From the NCBI RefSeq assembly GCF_019145205.1, contig NZ_JAHSTT010000001.1, forward strand, positions 372,001 through 436,000: a DNA stretch of 64,000 nt, given 5' to 3'. Each line of letters begins with the position of its first letter. The stretch's first letter is position 1. Shown piece by piece: positions 56,483-64,000 of the stretch. Under the pieces are notes generated by a model. It ran no database searches, had not been told where the DNA came from, and saw only the letters and a program-made list of their open reading frames with translations. A program made the translations under genes and the position numbers. This stretch comes from Pseudomonas khavaziana (lineage in GTDB: Bacteria > Pseudomonadota > Gammaproteobacteria > Pseudomonadales > Pseudomonadaceae).

Positions 56483-56884
56483 TCAAGGCAAGCGACCAAT
56501 TGACGTTACGCTTCTGTGTTCCTTAGCTTTGATAGTTCGGTTCTCATCAAGCAGTACTTCATTTAAAGATGCCAATTTTGCAACCTTAAGGCGAAGTTCA
56601 TCTAGTTCTTTACGGAGTTCTTTGTTCCTGCTGCGCTCGGTTATAAGTTCATGGTGTTTATCATCTCTTTGCGCTCTACTGGACCGCCCCTGTGCGTCTC
56701 GGATATCTTCGGCGATTCGAGGGTAGTGGTTGTGAATCAACGCAGTAGATACCCCTGCCTCGCGAGCCACTGAAGCGATTGTGAGCTTTTTCTCTCCCAG
56801 CTTTGAGCGGCCTTTCTGAATTCTCAGCATCGCTAATTTAAGCTCTTTCTCACGAGCATCTGATGGCTTACGAGAGGTCGTCAC
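56483..56884 (-). CDS. ginD: GinD-like small helper protein
   Basis: A 133-residue protein. Residues 20-60 (KLTIASVAREAGVSTALIHN) form a TetR-like helix-turn-helix, followed by a long charged coiled coil (about residues 75-120, RNKELRKELDELRLKVAKL). It is the last gene of the recombinase operon, starting at GTG 56884 inside the ginC stop. In GInt elements the fourth gene is required for recombination; this one fits that place and probably binds the element ends or the recombinases. The symbol is assigned by position. Confidence 0.65.
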   Translation of the reverse strand: MTTSRKPSDAREKELKLAMLRIQKGRSKLGEKKLTIASVAREAGVSTALIHNHYPRIAEDIRDAQGRSSRAQRDDKHHELITERSRNKELRKELDELRLKVAKLASLNEVLLDENRTIKAKEHRSVTSIGRLP

Positions 56885-58755
56885 TGGAGGTTCTCCTGGG
56901 GTTCATACTCGAGCTGAGAAAGAACATTCTGGCACCGGGCAAGATCTCTAGCGACTCTGGCCCGGCCAACTTCTCCAATATCGGGTAGGTCAAGAAGCTC
57001 TTCCAAATTTGAATGAAGGCTTTCATAAATTGGCGAAAATTCGCGGCCGATAACGGAATGGTCACAGTTACCGCACCTCGTTTTTTCCAAACTATTCCCT
57101 ATGCAGCTGTCGTTGTCCGCCGTGCACCAAGCGTGTCCATTGCTCCTAATTGAGGTGCTCTCAGAGATAGATGCAATCATGGCTTTGTGAGATTTAAAAA
57201 TAATTAGATTTTCTGGATCCCGCTGCCATTTTTTGAACGCTTGGCCGTACCCACCGCTGAGATTGTCTTCTTGAGTCCATGTGTTAACAGTATGATCTTT
57301 GGTAATGCCATACTCCCTTTCAATCTCCGTATAGAGATCTAAGTCTAAGTGGGCTCCCCAGTTCTCATCCATTGCATAGCCTATAGTCATGTCCATGCTC
57401 CAATGCGCGAAATGATCCCGAAGATAGCGCAAGTCGCCGAATTTGCTATGAGCTGCGTAGTTTGCAAATTTTCGTCTAAATTGGTGAGATGTCAAGTTCC
57501 AGTTAGTGCCTGAATCTTTTGCAAATCTTTTTAATTCAGAGTTCCACGTTCTCAGCGAAAGCGTTCTAACTTCGTCTTTTTTGAAGTAGTTTCCTAGAAA
57601 GAGAGAGTATCTGTGCTTGATCGCCTCGGTGATCGCCGGATCGAGAGGGTTAGACGTTCTTCGTTTCGATATTTCTTTAGCAATAGCTGCTTGGTATGGA
57701 GTAGCCCAGCGCTCCATGATTCTCAGTGCGCTGACTGCTATGTCAGGAATCATCCATTCAATAATGCCCGCACTAGTTTTCTCGGATTTTGAGCGCATCC
57801 AGTGATAAATATCTCCATCATTAGAGCGCGTGCGGTGACAAGCGCCAGATTGAAGATTGGCCAGCTCATGGTTGCGGCATCCCGAGGTCGACGCTACCAC
57901 AATATAACAAGCAGTCCGGAGCTCGTTGATTCTTCTGTTTAACTCAACCTGACTATGATTCCAACCCGCCGCTCGCAATCTTGCTACCTTAGCTTTCGAA
58001 TGGTTCGGTGCGTTACTTGATACAGAAATCGTTTTACCGTCACGGATGTCACGTAGATCCAGAATTCTTCGACCCTGCTCAACCATGCTATGAGCTCTCT
58101 CAAAAACTCGACAAAAAACATCGTCAGGAATAATTGGAGTTGTTCCACCGACGCGATGACGAGAGCCATCTCCAGTGAATCCAGACATCGAAGAGGCGGA
58201 GGTTTCCGGCCATGGATGCTGGGGCATTGGAGAGGAAGTAAACTGGCTTAACTCATACACAGCTTCAACCGAGACGAATATCTGAAATAGTGATCCCGGT
58301 GTGAACGGTGTTCCCCTCGCTGTGCGGTGTGAGCGAACGTTAGCAATATAGTTAGAAATAACTATTGGTGTTACTTTGGTTAAGTCGTTCATCCCTAGAG
58401 CATGCAGATATTCAAAAAAGCGCTTTGAACGATCAAAAAGGCTCCTGACTGAGCCACCTTTAGGTCGTGGAAGACCAGCACGTCCTCTTTTCATGTAGCG
58501 ATGCATAACTTCTTTCACCACGCTCTGCATCGGCTCTGGCATGGTGCGGAAATCTATACGACGAAGCGCTTGTGATTTGTTACTGGGAATACCATCCAGA
58601 TACCATATCGGATCAGCATAGCGAGATGTAATTACCCCCATCCCATCCACAACGGTAGTGGATATTATTGAGTTCTCGCCGACAGCCGAGATGACTGGGA
58701 TTTCCTCAGACCCTAATAGACCTAAAGGATTTTCGTGTGCATTGTTCGTACTCAT
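56881..58755 (-). CDS. ginC: Tyrosine recombinase GinC-like
   Basis: A 624-residue tyrosine recombinase. The catalytic domain shows SGCRNHELANL (first Arg), TSHQFRRKFA (His-x-x-Arg), DHFAHWSM (second His) and the nucleophile Tyr in IGYAMDENW. A Cys-rich tail (CGNCDHS with upstream Cys) could bind zinc. ATG 58755 overlaps the ginB stop (ATGA), better than the upstream start at 58794. It is the third of three recombinases translated in step. Confidence 0.8.
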   Translation of the reverse strand: MSTNNAHENPLGLLGSEEIPVISAVGENSIISTTVVDGMGVITSRYADPIWYLDGIPSNKSQALRRIDFRTMPEPMQSVVKEVMHRYMKRGRAGLPRPKGGSVRSLFDRSKRFFEYLHALGMNDLTKVTPIVISNYIANVRSHRTARGTPFTPGSLFQIFVSVEAVYELSQFTSSPMPQHPWPETSASSMSGFTGDGSRHRVGGTTPIIPDDVFCRVFERAHSMVEQGRRILDLRDIRDGKTISVSSNAPNHSKAKVARLRAAGWNHSQVELNRRINELRTACYIVVASTSGCRNHELANLQSGACHRTRSNDGDIYHWMRSKSEKTSAGIIEWMIPDIAVSALRIMERWATPYQAAIAKEISKRRTSNPLDPAITEAIKHRYSLFLGNYFKKDEVRTLSLRTWNSELKRFAKDSGTNWNLTSHQFRRKFANYAAHSKFGDLRYLRDHFAHWSMDMTIGYAMDENWGAHLDLDLYTEIEREYGITKDHTVNTWTQEDNLSGGYGQAFKKWQRDPENLIIFKSHKAMIASISESTSIRSNGHAWCTADNDSCIGNSLEKTRCGNCDHSVIGREFSPIYESLHSNLEELLDLPDIGEVGRARVARDLARCQNVLSQLEYEPQENLQ

Positions 58756-60431
58756 GCCACGATCTCTAAGTTGGCAATCAGGTCGACCGACCAAAAAGGA
58801 TGAGGTGATATGCGGGCCTTTTCCCGCGCCTTATCTACAGCAGAAGTCTTGAAAATCCCCCGCCTCAGACCCTCTGCGATTATGTAGTCATCTATGAGCC
58901 TGGGGATGTGGGCGTACTGTTTACCCCACTGTCGCTTCTCGATGCGGGAGCGCTCCTCGAAGATACGGAAGTAGAAGCTGAAGAGCTTGTATAGGTCGTC
59001 CTCGGTAACAGCGTAATGCCTGCACCTCAGGCAGTTTAAGAAGCTCATGCACATGGCTCCTGCGGCCTTGGGGGCATACTGACCATTCACGATGTCACTG
59101 CATTTTCCTAGCGGTGTGTCCTTGTACGTAGCCCCGATTGTGTTCGTGAGAAGCTCTTGGACTAGCACTTCTCCCAGGAATCTCCAATTCCTTTTTGATT
59201 TATCGTCAGGCTTGAGATAGTGCCTGTCAGCAACGGCAATTGTGTTCCCTAAAGCTGCAGCAGTGACTGCGACGTCTCCGTTCGAGATTTCAAAAATTCT
59301 ATTGCCGAAAGTTTTTCTCAGTCTGGATATGTTAACGCGCAAAGGATTTCCATCGTCACCGACAATTCCATTGTCATCCACGATTTTACGAAATGCCTTG
59401 TCAATGCATTGTTGTGTTAATTCAATGGTCTCCCCGGTTCTAGACGCGGCACGTGCAGGATGGATCCACACACGCTCGCGCAGATTACTAGAAGCGCCAA
59501 CAAGCAGTGGCTCGGTTAGAGCTATAATGCGACGGATTAAGCGTTCGATGCTGGCTGTGATGGTAGGTGTAGATTCCAGTTGGGACTCATCTGTGCGACT
59601 AGAACGGAGAGCTACTTTACTGGTGTTATTCCCGCGTCGCTTCCATAGAACTAAAAAAACACAATTTTCTTTCGGATGACTGCGCAAACAGCTTCGCGTC
59701 ATTTCAAGTAATGGTGTAGAGTTTCTACCCGTGTGAAGAGCAATAACAATCAACGCGCACGACAGAAGGTGGCTTGTAAGTGCTACACCCTCCTGCCAAA
59801 TAGGCATCACTGCTTGTTTAATTGAATTGGCGAACCGGGTGCGTTCAGCCTTGGAAAGTCCTGTGGAGGATTTCTTCAGCTTGTTGCTATTAGGGAATGG
59901 GTTTTTGGGAAAGGTTGCAAGATCTCCAGATTCTATAAGCTGGAGCACTCCTCTCCGGCCCAAGGCGAAAAGGACACTTTTGGTTGCTCCCCAGATATTC
60001 TTTTGGGTTCCAATGCTTGATCCAGGTCTCGCAATATGGGACAAGAAGTCATCAATTGTCTCTCGGTTAATATCGCTGAGAGTTAGGTCGCGCTCAAGAG
60101 CCGTCACTCTTAGAGTGAGATATTTCAGAAAGTTTCGCAAGCCGGAGTGGCAGTATAGCGCTGCTGTGATGGCTTCGATTTGAGCATCCTGCCCCTTCAC
60201 GAAGCGTTCGACTTGGATTTGGCACGCATAGGTAATTTGATCGATGCCCACACCATACCAAGTTGAAAAATCAAATTTACGATACTTTGATGTGTTTACG
60301 CCGAAGTTTACAGTGAGAATATCCGGCATAACGAAATCTTTCTGAGAATCCCGTTCTCCGCCATGCCCGGATTTTAGCTCTATCTGTGGGATACTAATAT
60401 CAGTAAGAACGAAAAGCTTTTTCTTGGCCAT
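58752..60431 (-). CDS. ginB: Tyrosine recombinase GinB-like, unusual active site
   Basis: A 559-residue recombinase-family protein. The first Arg is in LHTGRNSTPLLE and a candidate nucleophile Tyr in DRHYLKPD, but the HxLR box reads SRLRKTF (His replaced by Ser) and the usual GH before the Tyr reads GN (ALGNTIAVADRHY). A Cys-rich C-terminal segment (CMSFLNCLRCRHY) may bind metal. It may have a structural or weakened catalytic role beside the other two recombinases. It begins one base within the ginA stop. Confidence 0.78.
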   Translation of the reverse strand: MAKKKLFVLTDISIPQIELKSGHGGERDSQKDFVMPDILTVNFGVNTSKYRKFDFSTWYGVGIDQITYACQIQVERFVKGQDAQIEAITAALYCHSGLRNFLKYLTLRVTALERDLTLSDINRETIDDFLSHIARPGSSIGTQKNIWGATKSVLFALGRRGVLQLIESGDLATFPKNPFPNSNKLKKSSTGLSKAERTRFANSIKQAVMPIWQEGVALTSHLLSCALIVIALHTGRNSTPLLEMTRSCLRSHPKENCVFLVLWKRRGNNTSKVALRSSRTDESQLESTPTITASIERLIRRIIALTEPLLVGASSNLRERVWIHPARAASRTGETIELTQQCIDKAFRKIVDDNGIVGDDGNPLRVNISRLRKTFGNRIFEISNGDVAVTAAALGNTIAVADRHYLKPDDKSKRNWRFLGEVLVQELLTNTIGATYKDTPLGKCSDIVNGQYAPKAAGAMCMSFLNCLRCRHYAVTEDDLYKLFSFYFRIFEERSRIEKRQWGKQYAHIPRLIDDYIIAEGLRRGIFKTSAVDKAREKARISPHPFWSVDLIANLEIVA

Positions 60432-61576
60432 CAGGGAAACTCGATGCTGTCGTTCAATTCTCGGTCGTAATCCAAGACGGCCTCATCAGCAATCTCGTTA
60501 ACCAAATGTAAATAGATAGATGTTGTTTCGATGGAGCTATGTCCTAGTTGGCGCTGTAAGAACACTAAAGGGTCGACGTCCCCTTTGCTTCGCTGCAGCA
60601 TTGCGAGGGTATGAGTAGCATATGTATGCCGAAGCATATGAGGATGTGCTTTAAGATTAGCTTTCTTACCCCAGTCGCGCACAATGCGCTCAATGCCTTT
60701 GCCATCGCCGCTGTAGTGTTGGCCCATCTGATTTACAAATAACGTTTTCGCCTCGTTTCCTGTTAATGAACTTCTCTCCCCGCGATAGAGACGAACATAA
60801 TTTGCGATTTCCTGCCAGAACTCGCTACTCACATAAATATCACGAACTTTTTGTCCCTTTGTTCGCATGCCCGTGCCGTCATATGGATTGAGGGTTATCT
60901 TGACATTCCTTTCAGTAATCCCTTTGGCTTTAGGATCAAAAACGTAAGCCAAAGGGAAGGTAGCCAGTTCTTCTCTGCGGAGCCCGGTTTTTAATGCAAG
61001 CCGAATGAGTATCTTATGATGATGGTTCTTGATAACGCCTAGCAATAATTTTATTTGGCTCAGATTTAGGAACTTTGGCAAATGTTGTTGTTTTTTTGGC
61101 ATCAAGTCGTTTGCGCTAACTGATCCGCTGCTAGCATCCACATGAGCCAGAAATCCTTTAGCACGGTTACTGCGACGATCTTCAACTGTAAATGGTAGGC
61201 GGTTAACCCACCCTCGCGATAATGCATACGCATAGAACTGGCAAATATAATGTATGCGCTGTCTGATCGTTGCAATGGCTAGCCCGCACTCAGCTTTCGA
61301 ATAATCTCGGTAAGCTGCAATTAGGGTCTTTGCTTCTCCGCGATCAACATCTTTCCAGTCAAGTTCATGAGCTTGTAGAAAACTAAGGAAGTCATATAGC
61401 GCCCGCCCTACGCATGGCCAAGAGCGATTCGACCCAATTGCACCTCTGAGCAGATATGAACGAAAGAACTCATTAGCTGGAATTAAGCTTTCCATGTTGT
61501 CGTTCAGTAGTATCGGAAAGCCTGGGTAGGATTGCCCACCGATTACAAATTGTTCTGTTGCCCAAACTAATTCCAC
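60431..61576 (-). CDS. ginA: Tyrosine recombinase GinA-like
   Basis: A 381-residue tyrosine recombinase with a full catalytic set: Arg in KTGLRREELATF, His-x-x-Arg in HMLRHTYATH, the second His in QLGHSSIE and the Tyr nucleophile in TSIYLHL. The N-terminal core-binding SAM-like domain covers about residues 20-130. It starts at GTG 61576 near the right end of the element and is first of the operon. It resembles XerC/D-like integrases. Confidence 0.83.
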   Translation of the reverse strand: MELVWATEQFVIGGQSYPGFPILLNDNMESLIPANEFFRSYLLRGAIGSNRSWPCVGRALYDFLSFLQAHELDWKDVDRGEAKTLIAAYRDYSKAECGLAIATIRQRIHYICQFYAYALSRGWVNRLPFTVEDRRSNRAKGFLAHVDASSGSVSANDLMPKKQQHLPKFLNLSQIKLLLGVIKNHHHKILIRLALKTGLRREELATFPLAYVFDPKAKGITERNVKITLNPYDGTGMRTKGQKVRDIYVSSEFWQEIANYVRLYRGERSSLTGNEAKTLFVNQMGQHYSGDGKGIERIVRDWGKKANLKAHPHMLRHTYATHTLAMLQRSKGDVDPLVFLQRQLGHSSIETTSIYLHLVNEIADEAVLDYDRELNDSIEFP

Positions 61577-61713
61577 TCCCCTTCGCCTCGCACTATTTAT
61601 GTCAGGTGACCAACTGCTCGGGTGACCAGCTAAGCGGCTCCCTCGGATCCGGGTTGTCCGGCAAGCAGCAGGAGTACCTTGTCATCGCTCCTAACCATTA
61701 GCAAGCACCGTAA
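61577..61713 (-). promoter_or_regulatory. Right end of the element: promoter and repeats
   Basis: Contains two direct copies of GGTGACCA (61605-61612 and 61621-61628, 16 bases apart), possibly extra recombinase or GinD sites, and the right terminal repeat (61692-61713). The ginABCD promoter must also lie here, pointing inward. Confidence 0.5.
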
Positions 61714-61716
61714 CAT

Positions 61717-62277
61717 GGTTATGAGGTCGTTGCCGAGACTGATAACGGTGTCGATGCATTGCAACTTGCACGGGAACATATGCCGGACATTGTCATACTG
61801 GATATAGGAATTCCCAAGCTCGATGGCCTGGAAGTAATTTGCCGGCTGGCTTCAACCAAGCAGGCCGTATCGTTCAAGGTGCTGGTGCTGACGTCACAGG
61901 CTCCCGGCCATTTTTCCATGCGCTGCATGCAGGCGGGGGCGGCGGGCTATGTGTGCAAGCAGCAGGATCTGACAGAGCTGTTGAGCGCCATCAAGGCGGT
62001 GCTTTCCGGCTACAGCTACTTCCCGAACCAGGCGCTGAACTCGGTGCGCTCAACCATGGGCAACGCCAGTGAAGCCGATATGGTCGAACGCCTGTCAGGT
62101 CGAGAGATGATGGTGCTGCAACAATTGGCCCGTGGCAAAACCAACAAGGAGATTGCCGACGGCATGTTCCTCAGCAACAAAACCGTCAGTACCTATAAGA
62201 CTCGCCTACTACTCAAGCTCAATGCCCGCTCCCTGGTGGACCTGATCGAACTGGCCCAGCGCAACGGACTGGTCTAG
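61717..62277 (+). pseudogene. Response regulator, 3' fragment
   Basis: The remaining 186 codons of the interrupted regulator, starting GYEVVAETDNGVDALQLA. It has the phospho-Asp in DIVILDIGIPKLDG, the Lys in YVCKQQD, and a LuxR-type helix-turn-helix (LSGREMMVLQQLARGKTNKE). A TTG at 61759 could start a truncated protein with the DNA-binding domain and most of the receiver, but without the acidic pocket. With the 5' piece it would make a 210-residue BvgA/EvgA-like protein. Confidence 0.87.
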
Positions 62278-62314
62278 GAGGGCATTGCACCGCTCATACA
62301 CCCGTGTAACCGGC

Positions 62315-62341
62315 AGAAAAAAGCCTCCGTCAGGGAGGCTT
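62315..62341 (-). terminator. Terminator between convergent genes
   Basis: AAGCCTCC-GTCAG-GGAGGCTT with a run of A on the left side, so it is a proper terminator for the minus-strand small gene; on the plus strand it lacks a T-run. Confidence 0.82.
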
Positions 62342-62360
62342 CCGGTCGTTGACGCCTCGA

Positions 62361-62543
62361 TCAGAAATCGAAGTCGTAATCGGCCAGCTGTTTTTGCAAG
62401 CGTCGCTCTTCCAGAAGATTGTCGATAGTGCGGCGTTTGCTCAAATTGGTCTTGGCCACCTCTGCCACAGGTGCCTCTCCCACGTCGTCGTCCGACTCAA
62501 CGAGGTCGTCGTCCACTTCAAGTTGTTCTTTGCCAGTGCTCAT
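62361..62543 (-). CDS. PA3496-family small envelope-integrity protein
   Basis: A 60-residue acidic protein (DDDLVESDDDVGEAP in the first half, LEERRLQKQLADYDFDF at the end) matching the small conserved pseudomonad family named after PA3496, which also lies next to nth. The family name suggests a role in envelope integrity; the mechanism is not known. It has no signal peptide or membrane helix. It is probably cotranscribed with nth upstream. Confidence 0.8.
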   Translation of the reverse strand: MSTGKEQLEVDDDLVESDDDVGEAPVAEVAKTNLSKRRTIDNLLEERRLQKQLADYDFDF

Positions 62544-62650
62544 AAGGTTAACTCCAGGCTAAGACTGCCATTGGGGCTCCTTATAGCGATAATCGGCGGG
62601 TGGGTAAAAAAGATTTTTTCAATCGACTGATCAAGAAACCTAATGATTGC

Positions 62651-63289
62651 TCAATCGTCGGACGTCTTGTCCTTGTATTCACACAGATCTTCGATACGAC
62701 AGCTGCCGCAGCGTGGCTTGCGCGCCTGGCAAACGTAGCGCCCGTGCAGGATCAGCCAGTGGTGGGAGTCGAGTAGATACGGCTTGGGTACGAACTTCAT
62801 CAGTTGCTTTTCCACCTCGACCACATTCTTCCCGCGTGCAATACCGGTTCGGTTACTGACGCGGAAAATGTGCGTGTCCACCGCCATGGTCAGTTGCCGG
62901 AATGCCGTATTGAGCACGACATTAGCCGTCTTACGCCCTACGCCCGGCAATGCCTCAAGAGCTTCCCGCGTTTGGGGTACCTCGCCACCGTGAAACTCCA
63001 ACAGCAGGCGGCATGTTTCGATCACGTTCTTGGCTTTGCTGTTGTACAGGCCGATGGTCTTGATGTATTCGGACAAGCCTTCCACGCCGAGGGCATAAAT
63101 CGCCGCGGGGGTATTCGCTACCGGGTACAACCTGGCCGTCGCCTTGTTGACGCCAACGTCCGTGGACTGGGCCGACAGGATCACCGCAATCAGTAATTCG
63201 AACGGCGAGGAGTAGGCCAGCTCGGTTTTGGGTTCCGGATTGTCTTCGTGAAACCTGCGGAAAATTTCCAGGCGTTTTGCGGCATTCAT
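62651..63289 (-). CDS. nth: Endonuclease III
   Basis: A 212-residue DNA glycosylase/AP lyase that removes oxidised pyrimidines. It has the helix-hairpin-helix LPGVGRKTANVVL with the catalytic Lys, the catalytic Asp in AVDTHIFRV, and the [4Fe-4S] ligands C-x6-C-x2-C-x5-C in CQARKPRCGSCRIEDLC. Length and sequence are normal. Confidence 0.95.
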   Translation of the reverse strand: MNAAKRLEIFRRFHEDNPEPKTELAYSSPFELLIAVILSAQSTDVGVNKATARLYPVANTPAAIYALGVEGLSEYIKTIGLYNSKAKNVIETCRLLLEFHGGEVPQTREALEALPGVGRKTANVVLNTAFRQLTMAVDTHIFRVSNRTGIARGKNVVEVEKQLMKFVPKPYLLDSHHWLILHGRYVCQARKPRCGSCRIEDLCEYKDKTSDD

Positions 63290-63397
63290 GGGCAGAGCGA
63301 TTCCTTGCGGGTGGTCTACGTCATTTAAAAAGCCCAGGCCTAAACCTGGCAGGTATCAATGTGACGGCGGCCATGTCGACTAGCAACCGCCCCTGGC

Positions 63398-64000
63398 TCA
63401 TTCTGAGCTTGGTCTATGGGCTTGCAGCTGCCGCTCTGCCTCGTCCAGTCTACGCCGTGCGGCGTCCAATTCATCTACACATGGGGCCGGTTGGCGTTGT
63501 AACCTGCTGACATCTGCGCGAGCGTAGGCCAACGCGGTTTTCAACTGGCGCAGTTGGCTGTCGATAGGGCGTTTTTCTACACGCTGCAAAGACGGCCGCG
63601 GTTGCTCGGAGGCGGCTTCGGCCTCATGCAGACGGTGCTCGGCGGCGGTCAGCGCGGCATTCAATGTGGCCAGTTGCAGAGTGTCAGCACGCTGCTCCTG
63701 CGCCTTTTTCAATTCAGCGCGACGCGTGGCCAGTTGGATCTTGGCACGCTTGAGCGCTGGATCCTTGGGTATTGCAGTCGCTGGCGGGCTGTTCACCTCA
63801 AGCACAGTCAGTGCCCGCTCCGCGGCTTCGAAGTGCCGTTGCAGGACGATCAGTTGCGACTGCTGCTCAAAAGTCGGTGGATGGCCAAACGCCTTTAAGG
63901 ATTTGTACAGCTGGGCTCGGCTCATCGCGACGGTGATCCTGGCTTTCTTGATTGCCGCATCCTGAACAACCTGAGGGTTATCTACAGGTATTGCGTCCAT
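63398..64000 (-). CDS. C-terminal part of repeat-rich helical protein
   Basis: At least 200 residues; the gene runs into the window edge, where an ATG happens to fall on the last bases, so the true start may lie outside. Three helical repeats are visible near residues 8-65, 77-123 and 135-190, each with an AxxKKAKIxLAxxRAxL-like helix and an LxxLxxxLxAAExxLxxxE helix. By position before nth it may be the tail of an Rnf/Rsx electron-transport subunit (RsxB or RsxC), which in pseudomonads can carry such extensions. No cofactor motif is visible in this part. Confidence 0.5.
   Translation of the reverse strand: MDAIPVDNPQVVQDAAIKKARITVAMSRAQLYKSLKAFGHPPTFEQQSQLIVLQRHFEAAERALTVLEVNSPPATAIPKDPALKRAKIQLATRRAELKKAQEQRADTLQLATLNAALTAAEHRLHEAEAASEQPRPSLQRVEKRPIDSQLRQLKTALAYARADVSRLQRQPAPCVDELDAARRRLDEAERQLQAHRPSSE

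Larger units (their letters stand above)
56353..61713. mobile_element. GInt-like tyrosine-recombinase element
   Basis: A 5.36-kb insertion with four minus-strand genes (three tyrosine recombinases and a small helper), the ginABCD layout of GInt islands and related to recombinase-in-trio elements. CATG is present at both junctions (56349-56352 and 61714-61717). The ends carry imperfect inverted repeats (56355-56377 and 61692-61713). No cargo gene is present. Joining the flanks through one CATG restores a continuous 210-codon response-regulator frame. Confidence 0.85.

Noticed and set aside
61759..62277. A stand-alone short response regulator starting at TTG 61759
   Set aside because: It is the 3' part of a gene interrupted by the mobile element; the receiver pocket residues are in the 5' fragment.

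Overview
The window is chromosomal DNA from a Pseudomonas, most likely of the P. fluorescens group. Three things point there: the gene order argF / grxD - bacterioferritin - bfd - peroxiredoxin - rnt - pyrC - motY - argG resembles P. aeruginosa, the aau/aat and glpFKRD blocks are pseudomonad, and the gaps carry REP/REPIN palindromes of the GTGGGAGGGGGCTTGC and GTAGGAGCGAGCTTGC types. Most genes are GC-rich; two stretches (about 19.9-31.4 kb and 55.7-61.7 kb) are visibly AT-richer and look acquired.

Layout. 0-9.5 kb: Nudix hydrolase, metR, a 1852-residue dermonecrotic-toxin-like (DUF6543-type) protein, an exported alpha/beta hydrolase and a DsbA/FrnE-type oxidoreductase. 9.5-19.8 kb: a ureohydrolase coupled to two half-size DMT transporters, a MipA-like outer-membrane protein, then a HAD phosphatase / class III aminotransferase / esterase operon behind a sigma-54 promoter, followed by an acyltransferase, a histidine kinase and a sigma-54-dependent response regulator that probably controls it. 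19.9-30.2 kb: a foreign eight-gene minus-strand cluster (ATP-grasp ligase, asparagine-synthetase-like amidotransferase, two KamA-type radical SAM proteins, a clavaminate-synthase-like oxygenase, a membrane-bound Asp/Asn-hydroxylase-like oxygenase, an aminotransferase, a MATE exporter). It looks like a small-molecule pathway for a modified, amidated beta-amino-acid peptide; I cannot match it to a known product. A decayed IS3-family transposase flanks it at 31 kb.

31.5-38.6 kb: the AauRS acidic-amino-acid two-component system and the aatJQMP ABC transporter, with a readable sigma-54 promoter and two AauR-type palindromes. 38.6-43.7 kb: glycerol catabolism (glpF, glpK, glpR, glpD). 44-55.7 kb: YbaK-type protein, orphan ABC ATPase with argF, a molybdopterin oxidoreductase, grxD, an unusual bacterioferritin lacking half its ferroxidase ligands, Fur-controlled bfd, peroxiredoxin, rnt, pyrC, motY and argG.

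56.3-62.3 kb: a LuxR-type response-regulator gene is cut in two by a 5.36-kb element carrying three overlapping tyrosine recombinase genes plus a small helper, the arrangement of GInt (ginABCD) elements. The ends show a shared CATG and imperfect terminal inverted repeats, and removing the element restores a 210-codon reading frame exactly. The window ends with a small PA3496-like protein, nth, and the C-terminal part of a repeat-rich protein. No rRNA, tRNA or CRISPR array was seen.
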